Below are positions 45,486 to 54,999 of a DNA stretch of 64,000 bases, one piece after another (position 1 is the stretch's first letter; each line of letters begins with the position of its first letter). The position numbers and the translations under genes were made by a program. The stretch lies in contig NZ_WIPH01000001.1 of assembly GCF_009547075.1 (NCBI RefSeq), positions 124,001 to 188,000 of the forward strand. The letters run 5' to 3'. The notes below the pieces were generated by a model that worked only from the letters and a program-made list of their open reading frames with translations, ran no database searches and had not been told where the DNA came from. The DNA is from Gluconobacter aidae. Its GTDB lineage: Bacteria > Pseudomonadota > Alphaproteobacteria > Acetobacterales > Acetobacteraceae.

Positions 45486-46487
45486 ATGCGAAGCCGACTG
45501 ACTTTTTCCATTGGAGCCACTGCCGTGCTGGCGCTGTCTTCCACCGCCATGGCCACGCCGTTGCAGGATCCGTACGGAACCTGGACCGTCCAGGGTGAGA
45601 ATGACGCGATCTCCACGCTGAAAGGGACGTCGGATCAGTATTATACGTCTGGTCTGCGCATCAACTGGACATCGGGAACGGACAATCTTCCGCGGCCTAT
45701 CGCGAAGCTGAACCACATCCTGATGGGTGATGGCGTACAGCGTATCAGCATTGGCCTGCAGCAGATCATCGATACGCCACGTGACACCCAGGCTGATAAT
45801 CCGCCGCAGGGTGACCGCCCTTATGCCGGACTGCTGCTGGGAACCGTGAACCTCATCAACGATACGGATCTTTCCCGGACCGTAATGGGAATCCAGTTCG
45901 GCATGCTTGGTCCGTCGGGACTCGGGCGGCAGGTCCAGAACGGCTTTCACAAGGCCATCAGCGATACGCCGAGCACGGGCTGGTCACACCAGCTCGCGAA
46001 TCAGCCGATCTTTCAGGTTCAGGCCGGCCGGATCTGGCGCGTGCCTGTCCTGAATGTCTATGGCATTCATGCCGACGTGCTGCCGGCGATCTCGGGTGCG
46101 GCGGGTGATTACCGAACCTACGCGGATGTGGCGACGACGTTCCGCATCGGTCAGGGTCTGGACAGTGACTTCGGCAATGCAACCATCGGACCGGGACTCG
46201 ACGGCACGGATGCGTTCCGCGCGACCCGTCCTTTTGCCTGGTATTTCTATGGCGGTGTTGAAGGCCAGGCGGTGGGTTATGACGTGACGCTTCAGGGCAG
46301 TACGGTCCGCCCCAATGCGCCCCATGTCGGGAAGGTCTGGGATGTGGGTGAGATCCATGCCGGTGTTGCCGTGATGTGGCACGGCGTACGTCTGTCCTAC
46401 AGCCAGAACTGGCAGACGGCGCAGTTCGAGACGCAGAAAGCGGGTCTCTTCAACTACGGATCGCTCAAGCTCTCGGTCAAGTTCTGA
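45486..46487 (+). CDS. lpxR: Lipid A deacylase LpxR family protein (DUF2219)
   Basis: A 333-residue predicted outer-membrane beta-barrel. The signal peptide spans residues 1-23 (cleavage after STAMA). Family signatures: ENDAIS with the Asn39-Asp40 pair, SDQYYTSGLRI, GDRPYAGLLLGT and GPSGLGRQVQNGFHK with His155. LpxR removes 3'-acyl chains from lipid A in Salmonella; activity here is inferred from family only. ATG 45486 follows AGAGGTG and gives a clean signal peptide; the open frame to 45375 is probably leader. A terminator follows. Confidence 0.88.
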   Translation: MRSRLTFSIGATAVLALSSTAMATPLQDPYGTWTVQGENDAISTLKGTSDQYYTSGLRINWTSGTDNLPRPIAKLNHILMGDGVQRISIGLQQIIDTPRDTQADNPPQGDRPYAGLLLGTVNLINDTDLSRTVMGIQFGMLGPSGLGRQVQNGFHKAISDTPSTGWSHQLANQPIFQVQAGRIWRVPVLNVYGIHADVLPAISGAAGDYRTYADVATTFRIGQGLDSDFGNATIGPGLDGTDAFRATRPFAWYFYGGVEGQAVGYDVTLQGSTVRPNAPHVGKVWDVGEIHAGVAVMWHGVRLSYSQNWQTAQFETQKAGLFNYGSLKLSVKF

Positions 46488-46510
46488 CGTTTCCGGAGCA
46501 AGGACTGATA

Positions 46511-46544
46511 AAGACCGCTTTCCTTACGGGAAGCGGTCTTTTTT
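46511..46544. terminator. Bidirectional terminator between lpxR and the EAL gene
   Basis: AAGACCGCTT (46511-46520) / AAGCGGTCTT (46531-46540), 10-nt loop, followed by four more T. It lies 23 bases after the lpxR stop and touches the end of the minus-strand EAL gene. Confidence 0.88.
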
Positions 46545-48244
46545 CATGCCCGGGCGAGATGCGGGACGTGGCTGTCCCGGACGGGAGCCCCCAGCAGGTA
46601 ACCCTGGACTTCCTCGCAGCCATTGGCATCGAGGAGCGCCATCTGGTGCTCTGTTTCAACGCCTTTTGCACAGCAGGTGATGTTCAGGGAGCGGGCAAGG
46701 GAGAGAATGGCGTACATGATCTCGTCGGCGCGCATGTTTTCGCCCAGATACTGGACGAAGGCGCGGTCGAGTTTGATCTGGTCCAGCGGATAGATGCGAA
46801 GTCTTTCCAGGGAGGAATAGCCGGCCCCGAAATCGTCGATGGCAAGGCGCACACCCAGCGCGCGGACGCGGGAGAGTTCGCGAAAGGCGATATCGGAAGG
46901 ACCGAAGGGTCTGCATTCGGACAGTTCGATCTGCAGGCGTCCGGGCGGAAGCCCGGTTTCGGTCAGGACGGTATCGACGAGCGGGGCAAGTCGCTCATTA
47001 ACCAGCCAGACCGGCGAGACATTCACGCAAACCCGCAGCGGAATCGACCAGCGCAGGGCGGCCAGACAGGCGTTGCGCAGGCTCCAGCTGTCGAGTGCCT
47101 CGATCATGCCGACTTCCTCGGCATAGCGGATGAAGAGATGGGGAGCGACTTCGCCATGACCGGGTCGGCTCCAGCGCAGAAGTGCCTCATGCCCGATGAT
47201 CTTCTGGGATGCCGTATCCACAATGGGCATCCATTTCAGAAAAAGGGCATTGTCTTCGACGGCTTTGAGCAGGTCCTTCTCGAGGTTCGAGGTGATGGCA
47301 TAGGTCTTGGTGAGTTCCGCACTGGCGCGGCGCTCATGGCCGCCGCCGGTACGATTGGCTTCGGTCAGGGCGGCGCGGGCGGCGAGGATGAGCTGGTTCG
47401 CATTCTCCGCATCCTGCGGATACATGCTCCATCCTGCCGAGACTGAGAACGGAATGGCACCCATATCCAGCAACACGGGGGTTCTGGAGATCTGCAGGAT
47501 CGTCTGGACCAGGGATCGTGTCGTGACAGCCGTGGTGCCGGGCGGTGTCAGGACCATGAAATGGCCGCCACCGATCGCACTCAGGAAGCAGCCTTCCGGT
47601 AGAACGGATCTGAGACGGCGGATCATTTCCGCAAGGATCAGGTCGGCCGTGTCCCATCCATAGCGGTCGTTGATCAGCGAGAGATGATCCAGAGTGAGAT
47701 GGATCAGGCTGAAGACGGCGCGGCGTGAGAGGCTTCCCGTACGTTCCATGAACTGATGCAGGACGCGGAGGCTTTCCTCCCGGTCGGGCAGGGCGGATTT
47801 TCCCGCATGTCCCGCGGATCCGTTGGCTAGCTCGGCTGCCACGTCCTGCAGGACGCGGCCAGCCGTGGCAGAGAAACTCCCGCCCGAGGGACAGAAGGCG
47901 ACGAGAAACCGTCCGCGCTTCCCCTCATCCGAACTGATGGGGAGGGGGCATCCGATCAGGGAGAACTTATCGGGCAGGGAACAGAAAAAAGGCTCTTCCC
48001 CAGTCCGTGCCTGTTCCGATGAAAGAATGATCTCTCCCGTAGAGGCTTTCTGCAGTCCGGATGGAAGAGGACCGACGGATTGCAGGATACTCGGGATGCC
48101 GCTGGCCGAGAGATCCAGCAACGCGACTGCCGACCCGCCTGTCGCGGGAAGAAGAAGACGAAAGAGAAAGGATCGGCGGTCCGAGGAGTTGCCAGAATAT
48201 TCGTGTGAAATCTCTTTCTGAGCGTCTCTGGCAGGACTGCTCAT
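46544..48244 (-). CDS. Degenerate GGDEF-EAL domain protein
   Basis: About 566 residues with an uncharacterised N-terminal region (1-150), a GGDEF-like domain (about 160-320) and an EAL domain (about 325-560). The GGDEF signature reads GGGHF, so cyclase activity is unlikely. In EAL, most substrate and metal residues are kept: HEALLRW, VNVSP, IELSE, IDDFGAGYSSL, IKLDRAF and VQGYLLG. The position of the general-base Glu (EGVET) is Lys, in CAKGVETE at about residue 527. It is therefore probably a c-di-GMP-binding or scaffold protein rather than a phosphodiesterase. GTG 48247 directly before the ATG is an alternative start. Confidence 0.9.
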   Translation of the reverse strand: MSSPARDAQKEISHEYSGNSSDRRSFLFRLLLPATGGSAVALLDLSASGIPSILQSVGPLPSGLQKASTGEIILSSEQARTGEEPFFCSLPDKFSLIGCPLPISSDEGKRGRFLVAFCPSGGSFSATAGRVLQDVAAELANGSAGHAGKSALPDREESLRVLHQFMERTGSLSRRAVFSLIHLTLDHLSLINDRYGWDTADLILAEMIRRLRSVLPEGCFLSAIGGGHFMVLTPPGTTAVTTRSLVQTILQISRTPVLLDMGAIPFSVSAGWSMYPQDAENANQLILAARAALTEANRTGGGHERRASAELTKTYAITSNLEKDLLKAVEDNALFLKWMPIVDTASQKIIGHEALLRWSRPGHGEVAPHLFIRYAEEVGMIEALDSWSLRNACLAALRWSIPLRVCVNVSPVWLVNERLAPLVDTVLTETGLPPGRLQIELSECRPFGPSDIAFRELSRVRALGVRLAIDDFGAGYSSLERLRIYPLDQIKLDRAFVQYLGENMRADEIMYAILSLARSLNITCCAKGVETEHQMALLDANGCEEVQGYLLGAPVRDSHVPHLARA

Positions 48245-48322
48245 CACGTGTGTACTCCATGAAATTCAGTTGAATGCATTATTGATAAAGTGGCGACATT
48301 ATATCCGCGCGAGCTTGTCTGT

Positions 48323-50452
48323 CTAACCGGAAATCAGAAGTCTGTCCGTATCATTCCGGTCAAATATTTCCAGTAGAAGTCTGAGTGCGTGGCCCCGGGG
48401 GGCATTCAGGCGTGGATTGCGAGCGATTTCACGCTCGCTGTCCTGCTGCATGGCGGTCAGCAGCAGACTGAGGCGCGCGCCCTGCGCCAGTCGGAAGCCG
48501 GGGAGGCCGGACTGCCGGTCTCCTGCGATGTCGCCGCCGCCGCGGATCCTGTAATCCTCGTCGGCGATCAGAAAGCCGTCATTGGTGTCGCGCAGCAGGC
48601 TGAGACGCCGGACAGCGGTGGGTGTGGCAGCACGGTCATGAAGCAGCAAACAGAAGGACTGTTTCGAGCCCCGCCCGACGCGCCCGCGAAGCTGGTGAAG
48701 CTGTGCCAGACCAAAGCGCTCGGCCTGTTCGATGACCATGACGGAAGCCGCGGGGATGTCCACGCCCACTTCGATGACGGTGGTAGCGACGAGAAGGCGC
48801 GTTTTGCCCAGGCGGAACGTGTCCAATGCCTCCTGACGGACGGTGATGTCCTGCTTGCCGTGGGCGAGGCCGACGATTCCTTCAAAGCGCTGTTCCAGCG
48901 AAGCCCAGCGCTCTTCCGCTGCGGCCGCGGCCTGTGTCTCGCTGTTTTCGATGAGGGGGCAGACCCAGAAGACCTGCACACCATCGCGCAGGGCACGGCT
49001 GATACCGGCGAGTACGCTGTCGAGCGAATCCATGCTGTGCAGGGTCGTGCGGATCGGCTGGCGTCCCGGCGGTTTCGAGTCCAGACGGCTGACGCTCATC
49101 TCGCCCCATTCCATGAGTTGGAGCGTGCGGGGAATGGGCGTGGCCGTCATGACGAGAATGTCGGTCGCCTCGCCCTTGGCGCTCAGGGTCATGCGCTGGC
49201 GGACGCCGAATCGGTGCTGCTCATCGATGACGGCGAGGCCGAGATCATGGAACGTCACGCCATCCTGAAACAGGGCATGGGTACCGACGACGATCTTTGC
49301 AGTCCCGTCCGCGATGGCCGCAAGTACCTTGCGCCGGGCTGCTCCTTTGATGGTTCCGCTCAGATAGACGCATTCCGTCGGGCAAAGGCGGGAGAGAGTC
49401 TCGAAATGCTGTCGGGCGAGGATTTCGGTGGGCGCCATGAGGGCAGCCTGCGCGCCGGATTCGACAGTCTGGAGCATGGCGTTCATGGCGACAAAGGTCT
49501 TACCCGCGCCGACATCGCCCTGAAGCAGACGCATCATGGGTGTTGACGCCGAAAGATCGGCAGCAATTTCCGCAATGGCGATGGTCTGCGCGTGGGTGGG
49601 TTTGTGGCCGAAGCGGCGCAGCATTTCGGCCTGGAGTTCGCCGGTGCCGGGGAAACTGCGTCCGTGTCTCTCACGGGCCTTGAGGCGGGCGAGACCGAAG
49701 CAGAGCTGATCGGCCAGCAGTTCATCGGCTGCAAGACGGGACAGGGCGCGGTTGCGGACAGGTTCCCAGGCGATTTCCGGTGGAATGATCTCGGGGGACT
49801 GCATCAGCCGCAGGGCCTGCGTGAAGGACGGCCATCTGCGCTGGGTGACGAGGGCGGGGTCCAGCCATTCCGGGAGATCGGGCAGAAGCGCCAGCGCGGC
49901 ACGCATGGCCTTGCGGACCGTATAGGGAAACAGTCCGGCCGTCAGGGGCCAGACGGGTTCGAGCGAGGGAAAGCTGTCACGTTTGGCCCAGCTCACGACA
50001 TGATCGGGCTGTGGCATCGTCAGTTCTCCCTGAAAGCTGCCGGTCTTGCCGGAGACGAGAAGTTCGGCACCCACGCTCGGGTTGGGCATGTTGCGCGTCT
50101 GGAAAAAGACCAGATCGAGCTTTCCGGTGTCATCTTCGGTACGGATGATGGAGGGTTGTCCGGGGCGCCCGGCCTTGCGCAGGGCCACGACCCGGACATG
50201 GGCCGTCAGGATTTCGCCGGGGGCGAGATTGTGTCCGTCCGCAACTGTGCGCAGAATGCGCCGGTCAACCACCCGTTCGGGCAGGGTGAACAGCAGGTCC
50301 AGCACGCGTCGCCCTCCCGCGATCTTTTCCAGCAGGCTGGCGTGCCGTGGACCGATTCCGGGCAGGCTCGTCAGCGGCGCGAAAAGCGGCGCGAGCACAT
50401 GCTCTGATTCGGAACGGGCGGCGGCAGGGGGCGGGGACGGTTCGGACGGCAT
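48323..50452 (-). CDS. recG: ATP-dependent DNA helicase RecG
   Basis: About 709 residues. The N-terminal wedge/OB domain starts LTSLPGIGPRHASLLEK, LLFTLPERVVDRR. The helicase has Walker A GDVGAGKTFVAMN, motif II VIDEQHRFGVRQR, TATPIPRTLQL and the C-terminal RGRVGRGSKQSFCLLLH region. RecG remodels stalled forks and Holliday junctions. ATG 50452 is chosen: the frame is open to 50671 but that part overlaps mfd antisense. It is divergent from mfd over 63 bases; in related genomes sdhE usually lies between them. Confidence 0.95.
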   Translation of the reverse strand: MPSEPSPPPAAARSESEHVLAPLFAPLTSLPGIGPRHASLLEKIAGGRRVLDLLFTLPERVVDRRILRTVADGHNLAPGEILTAHVRVVALRKAGRPGQPSIIRTEDDTGKLDLVFFQTRNMPNPSVGAELLVSGKTGSFQGELTMPQPDHVVSWAKRDSFPSLEPVWPLTAGLFPYTVRKAMRAALALLPDLPEWLDPALVTQRRWPSFTQALRLMQSPEIIPPEIAWEPVRNRALSRLAADELLADQLCFGLARLKARERHGRSFPGTGELQAEMLRRFGHKPTHAQTIAIAEIAADLSASTPMMRLLQGDVGAGKTFVAMNAMLQTVESGAQAALMAPTEILARQHFETLSRLCPTECVYLSGTIKGAARRKVLAAIADGTAKIVVGTHALFQDGVTFHDLGLAVIDEQHRFGVRQRMTLSAKGEATDILVMTATPIPRTLQLMEWGEMSVSRLDSKPPGRQPIRTTLHSMDSLDSVLAGISRALRDGVQVFWVCPLIENSETQAAAAAEERWASLEQRFEGIVGLAHGKQDITVRQEALDTFRLGKTRLLVATTVIEVGVDIPAASVMVIEQAERFGLAQLHQLRGRVGRGSKQSFCLLLHDRAATPTAVRRLSLLRDTNDGFLIADEDYRIRGGGDIAGDRQSGLPGFRLAQGARLSLLLTAMQQDSEREIARNPRLNAPRGHALRLLLEIFDRNDTDRLLISG

Positions 50453-50515
50453 CGTGACAACGGGCGCTTCCCGTGCTCCTCGGGCTGACAGGCGATGGAA
50501 CGGCAGGTATAGGGC

Positions 50516-53500
50516 ATGAGCAGGATGGAACAAAACGAAACCATGACCCGTGAAATGTCCACAACGTCCTTCGGCAGGTCTTTCGGACCGACCGTCTGGG
50601 GCGTGCCGGATGGCAGTGTGGCCTTTCTTCTCCGTCAGCGCCTCGCCGAGCATGACGGACCTCTGCTGCATGTTGCGCGCGATGACGCCGCCGTGGCCGC
50701 GCTGGCCGACATGCTGGCCTGGCTCATGCCGGAAGTGGAGGTTCTGCGTCTGCCAGCCTGGGACTGCCTGCCTTACGACCGCGTTTCACCCAATCCGGTT
50801 CTGATTGCCGAACGGGCCGGGACGCTTTGCCGGCTGCTGGAGACCACAAAGGCACGCCGCATTGTTCTGACGACCGTGCACAGTCTGGTGCAGCGCGTGC
50901 CTCCGCGCTCGGCGTTCCGCGGGCAGTCCATCAGCGTGCAGACGGGGGAGAGCCTCGATCAGGCCATGCTGATCGAACTGCTGGTCGCCAATGGCTATAC
51001 GCGCACCGATACGGTCATGGAAGCGGGCGAGTTCGCGACACGGGGCGGGATTTTCGACCTGTTCCCGGCTGGCGAAAGCGATCCGATCCGGCTGGATCTG
51101 TTCGGGGACGAGGTCGAGAACATCCGTGCGTTCGATGTCGGTACGCAGCGTTCCACCGAGACCTTGAAGTGCTTCGAGCTGCGCCCGGTGTCCGAGTTCT
51201 CTCTGGGGCCCGACAGTATCAGCCGCTTCCGCACCGGCTGGCGCGATTCGTTCGGTCCTGCCGCAACATCCGATACGATTTACGAGAATGTCTCTGACGG
51301 TCGACGGTATCCTGGGCTGGAGCATTATCTGCCGCTGTTCCATGACGGGGACGGGCACCAGATGGAGACGCTGCTGGATTATCTGCCGGGTGGTGCGGTC
51401 AGTTTTGACCAGCACGCACCGGAGATCCTGAAAGCGCGGCTGGATATGATCGCCGATCATTATCAGGCCCGCCGTGTCCCGACGCGCGAGGGCGAGATTC
51501 CATACCGTCCGCTGCCGCCGCACCGGCTGTATCTGGATGCTCACGGCTGGGAGTCGATGCTGGCGGATGTCCCGTCCGTCATTCTGAACGCATTCGCCAT
51601 GCCGGATACAGCTCAGGGCGTGGACGCAGGCTATCGCCCCGGACCGCTGTTCGCGCGCGCCAAGGATGGCAGTCGGGCCGGGATGTTCGAAGCCTTCGGA
51701 CAGCAGGTGAAAACCTGGGCCGAGGCAGGACGCAGGACCTATGTCACGGCCTGGAGCCGTGGCTCGCGGGAGCGGATTTCGCACCTTCTGGCCGAGCATG
51801 GTGTCACGGCGACGTCCTATGAGGACTGGCCGGCTGCGGCGGGAATGCCGAAGGGCACGACCGGTCTGCTGACGCTGGGTCTGGAGCGCGGGTTCGTTTC
51901 GGACCGTCTGTGTTTCGTCTCCGAGCAGGATCTTCTGGGTGAGCGGATCTCCCGACCGCCGCGCCGCCGCAAGCGTGGAGAGCAGTTCATCTCGCAGGTC
52001 GGCGAGATCGCGGAAGGGGATCTGGTCGTTCATTCCGATTACGGGATCGGGCGCTATGTCGGGCTTGAGACGGTCGTCGAAGGCCGGGTCGCGCATGACT
52101 ATCTGTCGATCCTCTATGACGGAGAACAGCGACTTCTCCTGCCGGTCGAGAATATCGAACTTCTGAGCCGTTTCGGTTCCGAGCAGGCGGGTGTTCAGCT
52201 CGACAAGCTGGGCGGGACGGCGTGGCAGGCGCGCAAGGCCAAAATGAAGTCCCGCATCCGCGTGATGGCGGGTGAGCTGATCAAGACGGCCGCGGCCCGG
52301 GCCATGAAGGATGCGCCAATGCTCGCACCGGCCGAGGGGCTGTGGGACGAGTTTTGCGCACGCTTCCCGTTCGTGGAGACCGAAGACCAGTCCCGCGCGA
52401 TTGCCGACGTTCTGGAAGACATGAGCGCCGGGCGCCCGATGGATCGACTGGTCTGCGGCGATGTTGGTTTCGGCAAGACGGAAGTCGCCCTGCGGGCGGC
52501 GTTCGTGGCAGCGCTTTCGGGCATGCAGGTCGCGGTCGTGGTGCCGACGACGCTGCTCGCCCGCCAGCATTTCCGAAGCTTCACGGCACGTTTCGAAGGC
52601 TTTCCGGTCAATGTGGTGCAGCTTTCGCGCCTTGTAACGCCCAAGGAGGCCACGAAGGTCCGCGAAGGCATGGCGAACGGTACGGTCGATATTGTTGTCG
52701 GCACTCATGCGCTGCTGGCCAAGAGTGTCGCGTTTGATCGCCTGGGTCTGCTGATTATCGACGAAGAACAGCATTTCGGCGTGGCGCACAAGGAGCGTCT
52801 GAAGGCACTGCGGGAGGATGTGCATGTCCTGACTTTGTCGGCCACACCGCTGCCCAGAACGCTTCAGCTTTCGCTGTCCGGCGTGCGGGAAATGAGCCTG
52901 ATCGCAACCCCGCCGACAGACCGTCTGGCGGTGCGCACATTCATCACGCCGTTCGACAGCGTTATGATCCGTGAGGCGATCCAGCGTGAGCGGTTCCGTG
53001 GCGGTCAGGTCTTCTGTGTCGTACCACGTCTGGCGGATATGGACAGAATGGCCGAGCGTCTGGCGGAAATCGTGCCGGACGCCAGGACCGTACAGGCGCA
53101 TGGCCGTCTGACGCCGACCGAACTCGAACGGGTCATGACGGAGTTCGCGGACGGGAAATACGACATCCTGCTCTCCACCAATATCGTGGAAAGCGGGCTG
53201 GACATGCCCAGCGTGAATACGATCATCATCCACCGCGCGGATATGTTCGGTCTGGGGCAGCTTTATCAGCTTCGCGGGCGCGTGGGGCGTGGCAAGCAGC
53301 GCGGTTATGCCTATCTGACCTGGCCGCAGACGCGCCCGCTCTCGGCATCATCGGAAAAGCGGCTTGAGGTCATGCAGACGCTGGACTCGCTCGGGGCCGG
53401 GTTCACGCTGGCGTCCCACGATCTGGATCTGCGTGGCGCGGGTAACCTGTTGGGGGATGAGCAGTCCGGGCATATCAAGGAAGTCGGGATCGAACTCTAT

Positions 53501-54046
53501 CAGCAGATGCTGGAAGACGCCGTAATCGACATGCGTCGCGAGCGCGGCAAACGCCTGGAGGAAGAAGACAGCTGGACTCCGACCATCATTCTGGGCCTGC
53601 CGGTGCTGATCCCCGAAACCTATGTGCCGGATCTGCCGGTTCGTCTGGGGCTGTACCGGCGCATTGCATCGCTGACGAACGAGGCCGAAGTCGAAGCGAT
53701 GCGGGCGGAACTGGTGGACCGTTTCGGGTCGCTCCCGCCTGAAGTGGGCAATCTGCTAGATGTGGTTCTGATCAAGCGTCTGTGCCGTGAGGCCGGGGTG
53801 GAGCGTCTGGAGACCGGGCCGAAGGGCATGGTGATCCAGTTCCGCCGCAACCGTTTCGGCAATCCGGCCGCATTGATCGACTGGGTCACGCGCAAGAAGG
53901 AATCGGGCGTGAAAATCCGCCCCGATCACAAGCTTGCGGTCATCCGCGAAATGACGAACGCGACCCGCATCGGTTATGCCAAGAAGGTCACGACGGTCCT
54001 GTGCAAGATGATCCGCAAGCTTGAGGCGTCGAAATCAGGGGACTGA
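50516..54046 (+). CDS. mfd: Transcription-repair coupling factor Mfd
   Basis: A 1176-residue translocase that removes stalled RNA polymerase and recruits UvrA. UvrB-homology region at the start, then the RNAP-interaction domain near EGDLVVHSDYGIGRYVGLETV, Walker A GDVGFGKTEVALRAAF, motif II IIDEEQHFGVAHKE, TLSATPLPRTLQL, ESGLDMP and RGRVGRGKQRGYAYL, and the C-terminal TRCF domain. Start codons at 50516, 50525, 50543 and 50555 are all possible. Its last 12 bases overlap the convergent exported-protein gene. Confidence 0.97.
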   Translation: MSRMEQNETMTREMSTTSFGRSFGPTVWGVPDGSVAFLLRQRLAEHDGPLLHVARDDAAVAALADMLAWLMPEVEVLRLPAWDCLPYDRVSPNPVLIAERAGTLCRLLETTKARRIVLTTVHSLVQRVPPRSAFRGQSISVQTGESLDQAMLIELLVANGYTRTDTVMEAGEFATRGGIFDLFPAGESDPIRLDLFGDEVENIRAFDVGTQRSTETLKCFELRPVSEFSLGPDSISRFRTGWRDSFGPAATSDTIYENVSDGRRYPGLEHYLPLFHDGDGHQMETLLDYLPGGAVSFDQHAPEILKARLDMIADHYQARRVPTREGEIPYRPLPPHRLYLDAHGWESMLADVPSVILNAFAMPDTAQGVDAGYRPGPLFARAKDGSRAGMFEAFGQQVKTWAEAGRRTYVTAWSRGSRERISHLLAEHGVTATSYEDWPAAAGMPKGTTGLLTLGLERGFVSDRLCFVSEQDLLGERISRPPRRRKRGEQFISQVGEIAEGDLVVHSDYGIGRYVGLETVVEGRVAHDYLSILYDGEQRLLLPVENIELLSRFGSEQAGVQLDKLGGTAWQARKAKMKSRIRVMAGELIKTAAARAMKDAPMLAPAEGLWDEFCARFPFVETEDQSRAIADVLEDMSAGRPMDRLVCGDVGFGKTEVALRAAFVAALSGMQVAVVVPTTLLARQHFRSFTARFEGFPVNVVQLSRLVTPKEATKVREGMANGTVDIVVGTHALLAKSVAFDRLGLLIIDEEQHFGVAHKERLKALREDVHVLTLSATPLPRTLQLSLSGVREMSLIATPPTDRLAVRTFITPFDSVMIREAIQRERFRGGQVFCVVPRLADMDRMAERLAEIVPDARTVQAHGRLTPTELERVMTEFADGKYDILLSTNIVESGLDMPSVNTIIIHRADMFGLGQLYQLRGRVGRGKQRGYAYLTWPQTRPLSASSEKRLEVMQTLDSLGAGFTLASHDLDLRGAGNLLGDEQSGHIKEVGIELYQQMLEDAVIDMRRERGKRLEEEDSWTPTIILGLPVLIPETYVPDLPVRLGLYRRIASLTNEAEVEAMRAELVDRFGSLPPEVGNLLDVVLIKRLCREAGVERLETGPKGMVIQFRRNRFGNPAALIDWVTRKKESGVKIRPDHKLAVIREMTNATRIGYAKKVTTVLCKMIRKLEASKSGD

Positions 54047-54898
54047 GAACGGCAGCGGGATACGGTTGACGGTCACGACACCGCCGCTCAGTCCGACGTC
54101 CCACAGGGTCGCGTCCCCGCTCTGACGGCCCATCAGCCGGGCAATCGTGAGCGCGGCCACGACTTTCTTGGGGGCTGTGTCACGGATCTGGCCGATCAGG
54201 GTATCAACATTGGTCACGCCGATATGCAGGTCCGCAGCCGACGTGGATGCCGTGGCGCCGGGCTCGATGGTGCCCCTGCCGTCGACGGCGCTGCTGCCCG
54301 TAACGGCATGCAGGGCATTGATCGTGATCTGCTGGCGGGCAGTGTCGAGGCCCTGAACCGTCAGGTCTGCCGAAAGCTGCGTGGGCATGAGCGGCTGCTT
54401 GGTGTCGTGGATGCCGCTACCCTCAACCTTAAGACGCAGGTCCGGCGTTGTCTGGACCGCCTGGATCGACGCCTTGCGGATCGTCATGTCGTGACCGGGG
54501 CGGGCCAGCGTGACGTCTGTCCATGTGGCCTGCGGGGTGCCGCCGCGGATGTCGCTGCTGTTGATTGTCAGACCCTGGTCCTTGCAGGCGGGACTGATGC
54601 CGCCGCGAAAGGCGCTGAGCGCGGCATAGGCGGCGACGGCGTTAAAACGCTCCAGGGTGGCGTTTTCAACGTGACCGGACGGATCGGACAGGCTCACGCC
54701 GCGGATGTCGAGCGTGATGTCGGTGCCGGTCAGGGTCGCGTGCATGATTTTTGCCTTCAGACCATGCGGGGCGGTTTTCGTACCGGAAACTTCATACGTG
54801 AAGCAGGATTCCGGCAGACCGGACAGGGTGGAGGCGCTGGCCATGACCGGCATCAGAAGCGCGGCAGTGGCGGCGAGCAGGGACAGGCGAGTGGACAT
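54035..54898 (-). CDS. Exported protein of unknown function
   Basis: A 287-residue protein with a standard Sec signal peptide (STRLSLLAATAALLMPVMASA, cut after ASA near residue 22; core given in part) and two cysteines in the mature part (ESCFTYEVSG and SPACKDQG) that could form a periplasmic disulfide. The rest is beta-rich with repeated DI/DL-type strands (ITLDIRGVSL, LRLKVEGSG), which hints at a periplasmic AsmA-like or DUF2125-like fold, but I do not recognise a family. ATG 54898 is used; TTG 54928 is an upstream option. Confidence 0.7.
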   Translation of the reverse strand: MSTRLSLLAATAALLMPVMASASTLSGLPESCFTYEVSGTKTAPHGLKAKIMHATLTGTDITLDIRGVSLSDPSGHVENATLERFNAVAAYAALSAFRGGISPACKDQGLTINSSDIRGGTPQATWTDVTLARPGHDMTIRKASIQAVQTTPDLRLKVEGSGIHDTKQPLMPTQLSADLTVQGLDTARQQITINALHAVTGSSAVDGRGTIEPGATASTSAADLHIGVTNVDTLIGQIRDTAPKKVVAALTIARLMGRQSGDATLWDVGLSGGVVTVNRIPLPFSVP

Positions 54899-54999
54899 GA
54901 GGGGGTTCCGGACTGTGGAGAAGGACAAGAGACGTTAAGACTGTATTAGGGAATGGGGAGATAGAGTGACGGACCTACTCCTTTTTCGGAGAAACGTGC

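Noticed and set aside
50786-53233. 815-codon open frame on the minus strand inside mfd
   Set aside because: It is a shadow of high-GC codon use in the well-supported mfd gene; it has no recognisable domain.
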